Below, one piece after another: positions 51,001-59,137 of a stretch of DNA of 64,000 nucleotides (within the stretch, counting starts at the first letter, position 1; each line of letters opens with the position of its first letter). Source of the stretch: Proteiniclasticum ruminis (GTDB taxonomy: Bacteria; Bacillota; Clostridia; Clostridiales; Clostridiaceae). Position numbers and translations under genes: made by a program. The stretch lies in contig NZ_FOVK01000005.1 of assembly GCF_900115135.1 (NCBI RefSeq), forward strand, positions 124,001 through 188,000, written 5' to 3'. The notes beneath the pieces were generated by a model. It worked only from the letters and a program-made list of their open reading frames with translations, was not told where the DNA came from and did no database searches.

Positions 51001-52911
51001 TTCTTTCGTCGCTGCATTTCCTTTGACATCTGTCACGGTTATGACATACCTTCCGTTTTCTTCTGCTGTAAAGGAATACTCTGATGTCTCACTGCTTAAT
51101 GTAACTTCATCTTCTCCATCTTTAGATAGCGTCACTTTTTCAATGCCTCTGTTGTCTGTGGCTTTGAATGTGATGAGGGCATTCTTATTCATCCAGGTTT
51201 CAGGGTTTCCTGTAACTTCTGTGATCTCCGGTTTTATCGTGTCCACGGGAAGCCACTGGGCAAAGACTGCGGTGGGACTTGTGATCCCTTTTGTAAAATC
51301 AAAGAGGTCTCCACCGGTGCTTTCTGTATACCATCCCATGAATTCCAGTCCTTCACTGGCAGGATCCAGTGGTTTCATGGGCTGGTCTTCATTTTTCACG
51401 GTCTGCTTTCCAGGCATATTACGAACGAGATTTGTGGTGTTTTCTATAAATCTCACTTCATGGATGCTGGTATCTTCTGCCACCACGCTGATTTTAGCAA
51501 TGCCGGAATCAACTTTTGCAAGGACACCGTCTTTTTCCGCCGTGACTCTACAGAAATAGTAGATTTCTGTTCCTATAGGGAGATCCTTTGGCAGATCATA
51601 ACTGTTCTCTGTAGCCCCTGGAATCAGAGTTGCTCCCTCTAAGGAGTTCTCTTCATTCTGGTACCACTGGTAGGAAAGAGAACCGCTTTCTGAAACTTCT
51701 CCATCCACCACGGCATTTCCCTGAACCACGAGTTTTCCCTCCACCTGGCCTACGGCATAGGTTCTGGAGACAGGCTGCTTAGAGATGAACACCGCCAGGT
51801 TTTCAATGGCTTCCTGAGCACTTTCGATGTCCGGGTCCAGAGAAGACTCATAGCTGAAGGTGACGGTTTCACCGGGTTTAATCTCAGAGAAAATAAACTC
51901 CAGTCCCATTCCTACATCGTTATACTCATGTCTTCCATACAAATCTTCTCCGCGATACATAATTTCTGAGTAGGTGTATGTACCAACTCCGCAGCTGATG
52001 ACCTGAGCCCGATGGTCGCTGGTGTAGAAAATGAAGGGGTTCTCCACCTGCTGAAGGACCGCCTTATGCTCGTCTGGCGCTACAGGACTTGGGGCGTCGA
52101 TCCGGGAGGAGGATGCAACGGCCCAGATGCCTCCTGTACCGTCTTTAAAGAAGTAATTGTCTGTTTCATGGCTTAAAGGATTCTGATCCGGATCAAACTT
52201 CCTGATATAGCTGGCATTATTGAGGGTTTCTCCTGTGGTGTTCTTCATGGTGATCACTGTGGTGAACCGTTTGTCCTCTTGTCCAAAGATGATATTTTGC
52301 GTGTATTCCAGCGCACCTGCGATGATTCCTTTATTTTCAGCCTGAAGGTGAGACAATGTGCTCTTATCTAGGGAATAGACTGGAGCATATCCCATGACAC
52401 CGCCAGCACCGATGGTAGAAACGCTGGATTTCAAGGTCGTCTCTCCTTCTTTGCTTCCAGCCCATCCCACCATGAATCCCTCATCTATGGTTCCTGGTAG
52501 AAAAAAGTCTCTTGTGGTTGGTGCATTTCCTTTTTCCCAACCATCTCCATCAGATCGCAAACCGATTCTAGAACTCCAATCAGCATCTGGATGAAAGTAT
52601 TTCGTCCCACTGATTGGAGCATCCCAACTTGTCCCATAAGACCCTGCCCTTGAAATACCAATTTCAATGAAATCATTGCCTAAGAAAACATCTCCCATTG
52701 CATTTGAGAGGCTTCTAGGTCCTGTCCCACCGGTGCCGACTCCTTCTACGCCTGCATCCAGAAGAGAAGCATTCATGAGGGTTTTAGATTCTTTTTGTGA
52801 TGTAACCTCCTGAGCTTCCGCTGCATGGGTGAGGGGCAAATAAGAGGTGAGGACCATGACAGATAACCCCAGAGAGATCATCTGCTTTTTTGTTTTTTCT
52901 CTTTTTTTCAT
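48097..52911 (-). CDS. Giant LPETG-anchored surface protein with eight Ig-like repeats
   Basis: 1604 residues from the ATG at 52911, six bases after GGAAGG. It has a signal peptide ending near HAAEA. Residues about 50-370 form a beta-rich N-terminal domain (GNDFIEIGISRAGSYGTSWDAP, EYNDVGMGLEFIF) that I cannot name. An Ig-like stretch (YQWYQNEENSLEGAT) and an InlB-type repeat (GLEFMGWYTESTGGDLFDF) follow. Then come eight 83-84-residue repeats with the SGLAVEAYSFDGGKTWQKE core at nucleotides 48973-50985, two more Ig-like domains, a helical spacer and the sortase signal LPETG with hydrophobic helix and KKRQK tail. It is anchored to peptidoglycan and is probably an adhesin or polysaccharide-binding stalk. 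Confidence 0.9.
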   Translation of the reverse strand: MKKREKTKKQMISLGLSVMVLTSYLPLTHAAEAQEVTSQKESKTLMNASLLDAGVEGVGTGGTGPRSLSNAMGDVFLGNDFIEIGISRAGSYGTSWDAPISGTKYFHPDADWSSRIGLRSDGDGWEKGNAPTTRDFFLPGTIDEGFMVGWAGSKEGETTLKSSVSTIGAGGVMGYAPVYSLDKSTLSHLQAENKGIIAGALEYTQNIIFGQEDKRFTTVITMKNTTGETLNNASYIRKFDPDQNPLSHETDNYFFKDGTGGIWAVASSSRIDAPSPVAPDEHKAVLQQVENPFIFYTSDHRAQVISCGVGTYTYSEIMYRGEDLYGRHEYNDVGMGLEFIFSEIKPGETVTFSYESSLDPDIESAQEAIENLAVFISKQPVSRTYAVGQVEGKLVVQGNAVVDGEVSESGSLSYQWYQNEENSLEGATLIPGATENSYDLPKDLPIGTEIYYFCRVTAEKDGVLAKVDSGIAKISVVAEDTSIHEVRFIENTTNLVRNMPGKQTVKNEDQPMKPLDPASEGLEFMGWYTESTGGDLFDFTKGITSPTAVFAQWLPVDTIKPEITEVTGNPETWMNKNALITFKATDNRGIEKVTLSKDGEDEVTLSSETSEYSFTAEENGRYVITVTDVKGNAATKEIIVSKIDKIGPVIESMVRTPANWTNGTVQVMVFAKDAESGLSPLAYSFDGGITYQAEPSKTLNVNDRLGIRVKDASGNESSVVSISVDNIDKKAPVILDATGNLTGWTKEVLLSVSAEDKESGLSPMAYSFDGGKTWKNTNEKTVTENGKVEILVKDLAGNLSLLKTVDIQNIDDQAPSISGIKKTPDTWTKDQVLVEVSAEDEESGLAADAYSFDGGKTWQKEAAKSVSVNEVLEIQVKDQMGNISEMQRVAVENIDKTKPEILTVSGNPTAWTKEEVLLTVNAQDMESGLAVEAYSFDGGKTFQKENYKLFSKNEAVEILVKDLVGNLSEVKVTEITKIDQAKPVVVGALLKPETWTNGSVTIEVTGSDTGSGLAVEAYSFNGGKTWQKENEKIFTENGKVEILVKDMAGNVSLLKIVDIKNLDHKAPVVSEIKKAPDTWTKDQVLVEVKAEDEESGLAADAYSFDGGRTWQKEAIKSVSVNEVLEIQVKDQVGNITEIQIVAVENIDKTKPEILEVTGNPTAWTKEEVLLTVNAEDKESGLAVEAYSFDGGKTFQKENYKTFSKNAAVEVVVKDLAGNLSEVNITEITKIDQAKPVVVGALLKPETWTNGTVTIEVIGNDTGSGLAVEAYSFDGGKTWQKENEKTFTENEKVEILVKDLAGNISEVYHTEVKSIDKVAPTGTIILQETPWKSMLRVLTLNLLFKDNLEVKVEAEDELSGVEKVEVYRAFKKLTEEELKDVSWSDYTGAISVKAADKDQFIYYAKITDEAGNSVVIHSEEAVFDTQAPVILHLKDGGEYYTSQRLMVTDDHLGEIRVNGEVVQSGTVLEGNKEAVYKIEAMDEAGNITVYEILMKPVTALTEETENLKKDTVKKEDEKTIKEALEDLSALDLTDATAEEKKQVEDQIENLQELLLEIEKIKAENKLPETGSRKDAPLWMGLAAIALGGFVLSEADKKRQKAERQE
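48973..50484. repeat. Two tandem 756-bp blocks, each of three Ig-like repeats
   Basis: Block 49729-50484 (repeats 3-5) and block 48973-49728 (repeats 6-8) match unit for unit. The IDQAKPVVVGALLKPETWTN, IDKTKPEIL and KKxPDTWTKDQVLVEV starts recur at exactly 756-bp spacing. Adjacent single repeats are much less alike, so this is a recent three-unit duplication. Confidence 0.9.
50485..50985. repeat. Diverged Ig-like repeats 1 and 2 of the surface protein
   Basis: Units of 249 and 252 bp (50485-50733 and 50734-50985) share the SGLSPxAYSFDGG core with the duplicated block but differ at many other positions. Confidence 0.8.
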
Positions 52912-53112
52912 GTTCATCCTTCCTTCGATATAGCATTGATTTAACAAGTATCACCTTTTGGGATAAAGTTTTAACATATCACCTATGGCGAAGATGATTC
53001 CTTACTCTGCTTACTATAGCATCCGGTAAAGGGTTATGAATCTCCATGGCGTGAAATGCTATTTTTACGCCTTGAATGGTAATTCTTGATTTCTTCTCTT
53101 CTTTTTTCAGAC
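52912..53112. other. Intergenic region upstream of the surface protein
   Basis: It must hold the promoter of the LPETG protein gene. A GATACT -10 with a poor -35 near 52946-52975 is the best candidate. No gene was seen. Confidence 0.35.
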
Positions 53113-53145
53113 AAAAAAAGACCACCATAGGCTGCTATGATGGAC
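53113..53145 (-). terminator. Terminator after the 456-residue hypothetical gene
   Basis: On the minus strand CCATCATAG pairs with CTATGGTGG (one mismatch), followed by TC and seven Ts. Confidence 0.75.
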
Positions 53146-53230
53146 TCTTCACATGATTTGGCTGGTCTCTTTTCTATTTTTTTGTTCTTAGAACTCCTCA
53201 AACTCAAGAGTTCTATGCTCCATTTCTTTC

Positions 53231-54601
53231 TTATTTCTTCTTTCCTATGTTTCTGTCTGTTGGCAGATAGGCGGTGGACAGTAAAGGGGCTGGCTTCAGC
53301 CTGTCTTTTTCTTCCAAATGGAACAGTTCTTCAGGGGTATATCCATTATTCTCCCAGATTCTGGTATTGTTCTTTAGGTTTATGATGAGCTTCACCATCT
53401 TCTGAATTTCTTTTTCTTCTTCGAAGACCAGGCCCATCTCCTCCAGGTGTTCTAGTATCTGATCCATGCCGTAATCCACCTGGCAATCGGCCACCACCTC
53501 ATGAGCCATATCCTCCGCTCTCTCCTGATCCACCCCAAAATCCTTCTTCAGCGTCAGCACAAACTGATGATACTCCTTGGTTTTTTCAAAATACAGGCCG
53601 CTCACATAGTTCAGAAGTTCTTGTTTCTCTGGAATATAGTAGGGCTTTGATCCCTTTTCCCGGATGTAGTAGAGAAACTCCCGATGCTCTAAGATGGACA
53701 TTGAAACAAAGTATCCTTGATGCACATCGATCCAGGCCTCCTCTATTTCCTTAGGCAGTTTTTCCTGAATGCTTTCCACCTCTTTTAGCGTAATCTTTTC
53801 GGTGTTTTGCATATTATAGATGTCCACCACTTTCTTTTTATGGACCATGCCATAGAGATTGCAGAGGGCGATGACGTAGTCACTTACTTCTTTCTTTCGT
53901 GCTTTTTCTTTTTTTCTCTTCGCTCTTTCTTCAGCATCATGCTGAAGAGTCCTTTCATCTACACCTGCGTAGTACGCCGCCCCTCTTATATAGCCCTCTT
54001 TCTCATTGATCTTTGTTCTCTCTATGGTGAGGTCGGTAAGAATCTGCAAGGCTTCTTCTATGCGGTTTTCCCCATCCACGGGCTTATACTTCCTTTCCAT
54101 GGAAACCAGGGCGTCCCTTACTTCTAGAATCTCTTCCACACTCATATCGTCTGTTTTTTCTTCCATCACTTCTTCCATGAAAGTAAGACATTCATCCATG
54201 AGGGTTATGATGAGATCCTCTTGCTTCTGGTCTCTTTCTATCCCATCTTCCAGAGCATCATTCAGCGCCCGGATGATAGAGGTGTAGACTTTCACCTGAA
54301 GAAGTAAGCTCATCTCATCCTCTGCCTTTTCCAGAAGATCTTCCGTAAAATAGATCATGTCATCCAGAGAAGGATTCTCCTCCCCTCTTTCTTCTTCCAT
54401 GTAGGAGAGATACCCCGAGAGATACTCTTCCGTACTCATCACTTCAGGAAACAGCCGATAATAGACTTCTCTTTGAAACTTCGGGTCTCCCATGGCTTTA
54501 ATGAGGATGAACTCAATCAGTTCTTCTTTGGTCTTTCCTTCCAGTTGCTTTCCCCATGCCTCAAGATCATCTATTGTTTCCAGGTATGCTTTCGGTTTCA
54601 T
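53231..54601 (-). CDS. Hypothetical cytoplasmic protein
   Basis: 456 residues from the ATG at 54601, behind AAGGGA; the frame extends ten codons further to 54631 without a ribosome site. It is acidic, helical and has no signal or membrane segment. A central basic coiled coil (HDAEERAKRKKEKARKKEVSDYV) is followed by ALCNLYGMVHKKKVVDIYNMQN, typical of helical proteins that carry SEC-C-type ends in Firmicutes. The C-terminus has NNTRIWENNGYTPEELFHLEEKD, a motif I have seen in SEC-C/YecA-related hypothetical proteins, but no zinc-binding CxCx8CH is present. Monocistronic with its own terminator. Function is unknown. Confidence 0.6.
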   Translation of the reverse strand: MKPKAYLETIDDLEAWGKQLEGKTKEELIEFILIKAMGDPKFQREVYYRLFPEVMSTEEYLSGYLSYMEEERGEENPSLDDMIYFTEDLLEKAEDEMSLLLQVKVYTSIIRALNDALEDGIERDQKQEDLIITLMDECLTFMEEVMEEKTDDMSVEEILEVRDALVSMERKYKPVDGENRIEEALQILTDLTIERTKINEKEGYIRGAAYYAGVDERTLQHDAEERAKRKKEKARKKEVSDYVIALCNLYGMVHKKKVVDIYNMQNTEKITLKEVESIQEKLPKEIEEAWIDVHQGYFVSMSILEHREFLYYIREKGSKPYYIPEKQELLNYVSGLYFEKTKEYHQFVLTLKKDFGVDQERAEDMAHEVVADCQVDYGMDQILEHLEEMGLVFEEEKEIQKMVKLIINLKNNTRIWENNGYTPEELFHLEEKDRLKPAPLLSTAYLPTDRNIGKKK

Positions 54602-54796
54602 GCTTTCTTCCCTTCTTTCATAAAGTTTCATTCAATATCATCTTTTCATAAAATGACTTCTATCGTATGGATAGTAAAAATCTCCTTTCCTTTATTATAT
54701 CGGGCTCCTGTGTTCTTGACGAGTGCATCGGAATCATTTTTGATTTTCCTTCTCCCTTTCACATCTTGGAGAATCTTCCGTCATACATCCTAAGAA
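54602..54796. other. Intergenic region upstream of the hypothetical gene
   Basis: A perfect TATAAT on the minus strand (54694-54699) lies about 93 bases before the start at 54601 and may be its -10 box. No gene was seen. Confidence 0.4.
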
Positions 54797-54849
54797 AAGA
54801 GAAAGGATGCCTTCAAGATGAGGCGACTGCCTCACATAGGTGCATCCTT
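54797..54849 (-). terminator. Terminator of the ECF/DUF4430 operon
   Basis: AAGGATGC pairs with GCATCCTT around an inner GAGGC/GCCTC hairpin. T-rich sequence follows on the minus strand and TTTTAAAA on the plus strand, so it may act both ways. Confidence 0.65.
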
Positions 54850-54912
54850 TTAAAAACTCCAAGTGACGATAAAATTGATATGAGAAAGCGATAAAAAACA
54901 GAAAGCCTTTTC

Positions 54913-55806
54913 TTATCCTCTCTCCGGAAGCATCTTGCGGTTCTTCTCAAAGGACCACTCTCCCAAACACTGAAGAAGCATGGGAAGGAGTGCTAAAAAT
55001 GTGTAGATGACATAAAAAAGAACACTGACCCCCGTGATGGGATTGAGGATGATCTCAGGGTCATAGAGTGCAACCATCTGATCCAGAAGACAGGCACTTC
55101 CCAGGAGGGTGCCTCCTAGGAAAAGAGTGACCACCACTGCCCGGTCGCGGTTGTCAAACCGGTACAGAGAGAATGCGGTTCTTCCCCTGAGGCCATAACC
55201 TCTACTTCTCATGGAATCTGCTGTTTCCACAAAGCTTTCAGTCATAAAGGTAAGCAGTATGGATCCCACCCGAAGAAGATTCCGTACCCTCTTGTAGAAG
55301 TTTCCTTGGCGAATTCCTCTGCCCATGGCCTCCTGTCCGCTTTGGATGCGGTGGGCTGTGGTGACGGTTTTCGGTGCGGTGCGTAACAAAATGGCGAAGT
55401 AAAGGGAGAGCTTTGGACTGATTCTTCCAAGAAGATAGACGATTTTGTCCGTGGTGAAAATCTCGTGGACACAAAGAAGCCATAAAAGGAGACTAGACGC
55501 TTTCAGCCCACGCAGGCCTCCATAGAGGATGGACTCCAAGGTGATCATATTACCAATGGCTGTTTCTCTCAGATTCGTCACGCCAAAATGGTTGTATCTA
55601 GAATAATAATAGGCATAAACCCCTACGCCAGGAAGAAGCAGCAAGCCAAAAAGAAGCGCACTTTTTCCTTTCAGCTTTGTGGCATAAATAAGGCCGGTCA
55701 GAAAGGAAATCACAAGATACACCGGATGCTCTATGAACATTACAAAGGAAAGGAGAAATAGAAAATACAGTGCACTGATCATCGGGTGATACGCATCAAA
55801 TCTCAT
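54913..55806 (-). CDS. ECF transporter T component (EcfT/CbiQ-like), second copy
   Basis: 297 residues from the ATG at 55806, behind GAGGAGACAAACC. It overlaps the S-component stop by 11 bases. Five or so membrane helices are followed by a cytoplasmic coupling domain with the ATPase-contact motif DSMRSRGYGLRGRT, the Arg-Gly pattern of EcfT coupling helices. It transmits ATPase movements to the S component. The same operon codes for a second T protein at 58173-59063; the two share this motif (DSMISRGYGLPGRR there) but are otherwise distant, so the transporter may use a T1-T2 heterodimer or swap T subunits. Confidence 0.87.
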   Translation of the reverse strand: MRFDAYHPMISALYFLFLLSFVMFIEHPVYLVISFLTGLIYATKLKGKSALLFGLLLLPGVGVYAYYYSRYNHFGVTNLRETAIGNMITLESILYGGLRGLKASSLLLWLLCVHEIFTTDKIVYLLGRISPKLSLYFAILLRTAPKTVTTAHRIQSGQEAMGRGIRQGNFYKRVRNLLRVGSILLTFMTESFVETADSMRSRGYGLRGRTAFSLYRFDNRDRAVVVTLFLGGTLLGSACLLDQMVALYDPEIILNPITGVSVLFYVIYTFLALLPMLLQCLGEWSFEKNRKMLPERG

Positions 55807-56521
55807 GGTTTGTCTCCTCAAGAAGGCCATATTTCAGCTTCATCCGATCAATCTTCTCAAAGATCGGCCCGGAAAGAAGGAATAGAAACACCGCCGTGGC
55901 CAAGGCATGGATGGTGTTCACCGTAACGCCTGATAGGATAAAAATTCCAGCATTTTTCCAGGTGATGGAAGAAACGGAGGTAAAGAGTGCGGAGAGATCC
56001 AAAAGAGGCCCCACCACCAGAAGTATAGTAAATGCACCATGAATGGCCAGGGAGCTTCGATCTCTCTTTAAAAGTCCTGTCCTATAGAAGAATCCGGAAA
56101 GAAATCCCGCCATCCCAAAGGCAAACATCTGATAGGGCGTCCAGGGTCCCTGTCCAAAAATGAAGTTAGAGACAAAGCTGCTGAGGACCCCACATAGGAA
56201 GCCGGCCTCCGGTCCAAAGGAAATGCCCGTGATGATGACGACTGCCGCCATGGGCTTAAAAAAGGGCACAAAGATGAAGACGGTCCTGCTGATCACGGCC
56301 ATGGCCGATAGCACAGAGAGGATCAGCAGTTCTCGCGCCTGGGGTTTTCTCTTTTCAAATCTGTACAGGAAGGGAAACATGGAAAGGCCAATGAGAAGCA
56401 CGCTGACCACGTAATACTTGCGGTCTGCAAGGTTCATCCCCATATAGATCACCAGGGGCATGGCCAGAAGAATAAGGACGAAGGACAGCTTTGTTCTTTT
56501 ACTCCATGTACTTTTTCTCAT
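55796..56521 (-). CDS. ECF transporter S component (substrate binding)
   Basis: 241 residues from the ATG at 56521, which overlaps the ATPase stop as ATGA. About six membrane helices are seen with a short Lys/Arg N-terminus, SAMAVISRTVFIFVPFFKPMAAVVIITGISFGPEAGFLCG and the block FGQGPWTPYQMFAFGMAGFLSG near residue 120, which recurs in several vitamin S components. The substrate is not given by sequence alone. The operon begins with a DUF4430 protein, a domain related to the C-terminal cobalamin-facing domain of transcobalamin, so a corrinoid is the favoured guess. Riboflavin- or folate-type S components are alternatives. Confidence 0.8.
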   Translation of the reverse strand: MRKSTWSKRTKLSFVLILLAMPLVIYMGMNLADRKYYVVSVLLIGLSMFPFLYRFEKRKPQARELLILSVLSAMAVISRTVFIFVPFFKPMAAVVIITGISFGPEAGFLCGVLSSFVSNFIFGQGPWTPYQMFAFGMAGFLSGFFYRTGLLKRDRSSLAIHGAFTILLVVGPLLDLSALFTSVSSITWKNAGIFILSGVTVNTIHALATAVFLFLLSGPIFEKIDRMKLKYGLLEETNHEI

Positions 56522-58200
56522 ATTTTTACTCCTCCTTCCAAAGGGGCACTTCTTAAAAGGTCCAGCACATCCTCTTTGGTGATGGCCTGCTGAAAGATGC
56601 CCCGGCTCATCCGGTGTGCTGTGGTGGTATAGTAGGCATGGGCAGAAAAGAAGTTCCGGGGCGTATTCTGGGTGAGAATCTGCCCGTCGAAAAAGAAGGC
56701 AACGTGGTCTGCATAGCTTGCACAAAACTCCACATCGTGGGATACCAGAAGAACAGTCATGCCTTCTACCATCAGTCTTCGTAAAATGGATGCAAGCTTC
56801 TTTTTGAAATAGGTGTCAATGCCTTTGGTGGGTTCATCCAGAAGCAGCAGCTTTGGCTCTGTAAGGAGAAGTTTACAAAGGGCTGCCCGTTGCTGTTCTC
56901 CTCCAGACAGATCGTAAGGATGGGCAGAAAGAAGATCCGTGATTTCAGTTTTTCTTGCCAAGTCTTCGATGCGCCTTCTTTTTTCCTCTTCCCCCATGTT
57001 CTTGGGCAGTATTTCCAAGAGGTCTTCCTCCACGGTTTTCCGGACAAAAAGGGTCTGGGGATCCTGGGGCAGAAAAGCCAGGGTATGCTCATAGAGTGCA
57101 CCCCCTTTGTATTTTTCAATGCGTTTTCCGCCAATCTCCACTTTCCCTCTGTAGGGCCGTTTTACCCCGCTGAGAATCTTCAGCATGGTTGTTTTTCCAG
57201 AGCCGTTTCCGCCCATGACGGCAAATAGGCTTCTCTCCGGAACGCTTAGGCTGAGTCCTTTAAGCACATCGGCACTGTCTTTCTCATAACGGAACCACAC
57301 TTCCTTCAGTCTTAGTGCCTCTGGAGCCTCCTCATAAGAAGGCGCAACCAAGTGTTTTTCTTCATGGATTCCATCGGCTTTCTTTAAAAGCCACTGTCTT
57401 CCTTCTTTCACTGTCAGCGGGCTGTCGCCTTCTTCCTCCAGGTCTTCAAAGATCTGCATGGGGGTTGGGAAGGAGGTGAAGATCTCCGGATGGGTCTTTT
57501 GGATCTTTTTCCCCACACGCTTCGGGTTATCATCGGCGATGAGTGCCCCCTCCTCCATCACAAGAATCCGGTCTGAAAGGGCAAAAAGCTGTTCCAGACG
57601 ATGCTCTGAAAGAATCACGGTGGTGCCTAAGTCTTCATTGATCTTCCGGAGGGTATCGATGAAGTCTGCCGCTGCAATGGGGTCCAGCTGTGAAGTCGGT
57701 TCATCTAAAATGAGGACCTCCGGCTGCATGGCCATGATGGAGGCAAGATTAAGAAGCTGTTTTTCTCCTCCTGAAAGATCTGTCACTTTTTTGTGGAACC
57801 AGTGATGGATGCCAAAGTAGTTTGCCATCTCCGCCACCCGTCCTCTCATGGCGTTCTCCTCCATGCCTAGGCTCTCCAGACCAAAGGCCAGTTCATGCCA
57901 CACTTTGTCTGTGACAAGCTGATGATCCGGGTTTTGCAGGACAAATCCGATTTCACCTGCCTGATTTGAAAGATCCCATTTTTCCAAATCTCTTCCTTTA
58001 TAAAGCACCTGCCCCTCTCTTTTTCCCACGGGACTCAAAACGCTTTTCAAGTGACGGAGAAGGGTGGTTTTTCCACTGCCGCTTCTCCCACAAAGAGTAA
58101 CAAATTCCCCTTTCCGGATGGTCACCTGAAGGTCCTTCAGGATCTTCTTCTTGGTCTCGGGATAGGCAAAACTTAAATTTCTGATTTCAAAATGAACCAT
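56518..58200 (-). CDS. ECF transporter fused double ATPase (EcfA-EcfA')
   Basis: 560 residues from the ATG at 58200, behind GGAGGAGATCAA; the open frame extends 99 codons upstream inside the T-component gene and is not the true start. Two complete ABC domains lie in one chain: GRSGSGKTT (38-46), LSGGEKQ and LILDEPTSQLD, then GGNGSGKTT, LSGGEQQR and LLLLDEPTKG. Both halves look catalytic. It gives both ATPase positions of an ECF module, replacing separate EcfA and EcfA' genes. The start overlaps the first T gene by 28 bases and the end overlaps the S gene by four, so all are tightly coupled. Confidence 0.92.
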   Translation of the reverse strand: MVHFEIRNLSFAYPETKKKILKDLQVTIRKGEFVTLCGRSGSGKTTLLRHLKSVLSPVGKREGQVLYKGRDLEKWDLSNQAGEIGFVLQNPDHQLVTDKVWHELAFGLESLGMEENAMRGRVAEMANYFGIHHWFHKKVTDLSGGEKQLLNLASIMAMQPEVLILDEPTSQLDPIAAADFIDTLRKINEDLGTTVILSEHRLEQLFALSDRILVMEEGALIADDNPKRVGKKIQKTHPEIFTSFPTPMQIFEDLEEEGDSPLTVKEGRQWLLKKADGIHEEKHLVAPSYEEAPEALRLKEVWFRYEKDSADVLKGLSLSVPERSLFAVMGGNGSGKTTMLKILSGVKRPYRGKVEIGGKRIEKYKGGALYEHTLAFLPQDPQTLFVRKTVEEDLLEILPKNMGEEEKRRRIEDLARKTEITDLLSAHPYDLSGGEQQRAALCKLLLTEPKLLLLDEPTKGIDTYFKKKLASILRRLMVEGMTVLLVSHDVEFCASYADHVAFFFDGQILTQNTPRNFFSAHAYYTTTAHRMSRGIFQQAITKEDVLDLLRSAPLEGGVKI

Positions 58201-59063
58201 TTGATCTCCTCCAACAGGTTTAAAATGAGTGGGGTAGCCAGAAAGAGCCCATAGACTCCTGGCGTAAGCATAGAACGGAAAAAGGGTCCCATATCTTCTA
58301 TAAAGGCTGTTCTTCCTCCTCCTTGGTCTCCAAGAAAAAGAGCGAGCATCAGCATCAGAATAAGAAAGGCCATATAGATCAGGAGAATCCAGTCTTCCTT
58401 CTTCAGCGTATACAATGAAAAACTCCTTCGTCCAGGCAGTCCATATCCCCTGCTGATCATGGAATCTGCTGTGCTGATGGATCCTTCTAGGGTCCATCCA
58501 AGAAGAGCGCTGAAGAGCACTGCCCTTTCCCGTATCTTTTCCAGGAGGGTTTCTTCCTTCTTCTCCCTCCCCATGACGCTGCGGGCAGTCTCCATGGCTT
58601 TGTACTTCTTATGAAGAAGTGGCAGGAGCCTTTCGATCATCACCAGCAGAAGGGACATGGAAGGGGCCATGTTTCGAAAGAGATACGCATAGCGATCACT
58701 GGTCATAAAGAGATGATAACTGCCAAACCACATCATCATCGTGTAGAAGAGGCCTCCGGTAAAAAGCCCATAAACCAGTGCTTCCGCCGTATACTTTCTG
58801 CCGCCAAGGTAAGTGAATAGAACCCTCTCACCAAATTCTGAAAAAAACGGATTCACAAGAGAAATCACCAGGGCTGCCAGAAGAAGACCTGAAATACGTT
58901 TCCACGCCTGGTCTCCCTTTAATGATCTGTAGTAGAGCGTGGACAGACCTCCAGACAAAAGAAGGAACATAGGCTTTGTATAAAACATGCCAAAGCCTAA
59001 GACTCCCAAAAAATATAACCCCCCTACATAAGGATGATGAGAAAACAGTCTGTCTCTATGCAT
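58173..59063 (-). CDS. ECF transporter T component (EcfT/CbiQ-like), first copy
   Basis: 297 residues from the ATG at 59063, behind AAAGGAG; a longer frame into the upstream gene lacks a site. Membrane helices (YFLGVLGFGMFYTKPMFLLLSGG, LLLAALVISLVNPFF, LFTGGLFYTMMMWFGSYHLF) are followed by the coupling domain with DSMISRGYGLPGRRSFSLYTLKKEDW. In length and motif it matches the other T protein of the operon. It lies between the DUF4430 surface protein and the ATPase. Two T genes flanking one fused ATPase and one S gene are uncommon for a dedicated ECF transporter. Confidence 0.87.
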   Translation of the reverse strand: MHRDRLFSHHPYVGGLYFLGVLGFGMFYTKPMFLLLSGGLSTLYYRSLKGDQAWKRISGLLLAALVISLVNPFFSEFGERVLFTYLGGRKYTAEALVYGLFTGGLFYTMMMWFGSYHLFMTSDRYAYLFRNMAPSMSLLLVMIERLLPLLHKKYKAMETARSVMGREKKEETLLEKIRERAVLFSALLGWTLEGSISTADSMISRGYGLPGRRSFSLYTLKKEDWILLIYMAFLILMLMLALFLGDQGGGRTAFIEDMGPFFRSMLTPGVYGLFLATPLILNLLEEIKWFILKSEI

Positions 59064-59137
59064 GTAATCTCCTTTCAAAAAGGAAGGTAAAGGAAAACAT
59101 CTCCCCTTTACCTTCTTTCTCTTGGGGCAGCCTGGAA

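Noticed and set aside
56522-56725. 68-codon N-terminal extension of the S component
   Set aside because: Lies inside the ATPase gene and is Cys/His-rich; the ATGA overlap at 56518-56521 marks the true start.
58201-58497. 99-codon N-terminal extension of the fused ECF ATPase
   Set aside because: It overlaps the T-component gene in another frame; GGAGGAG directly before the ATG at 58200 fixes the start.
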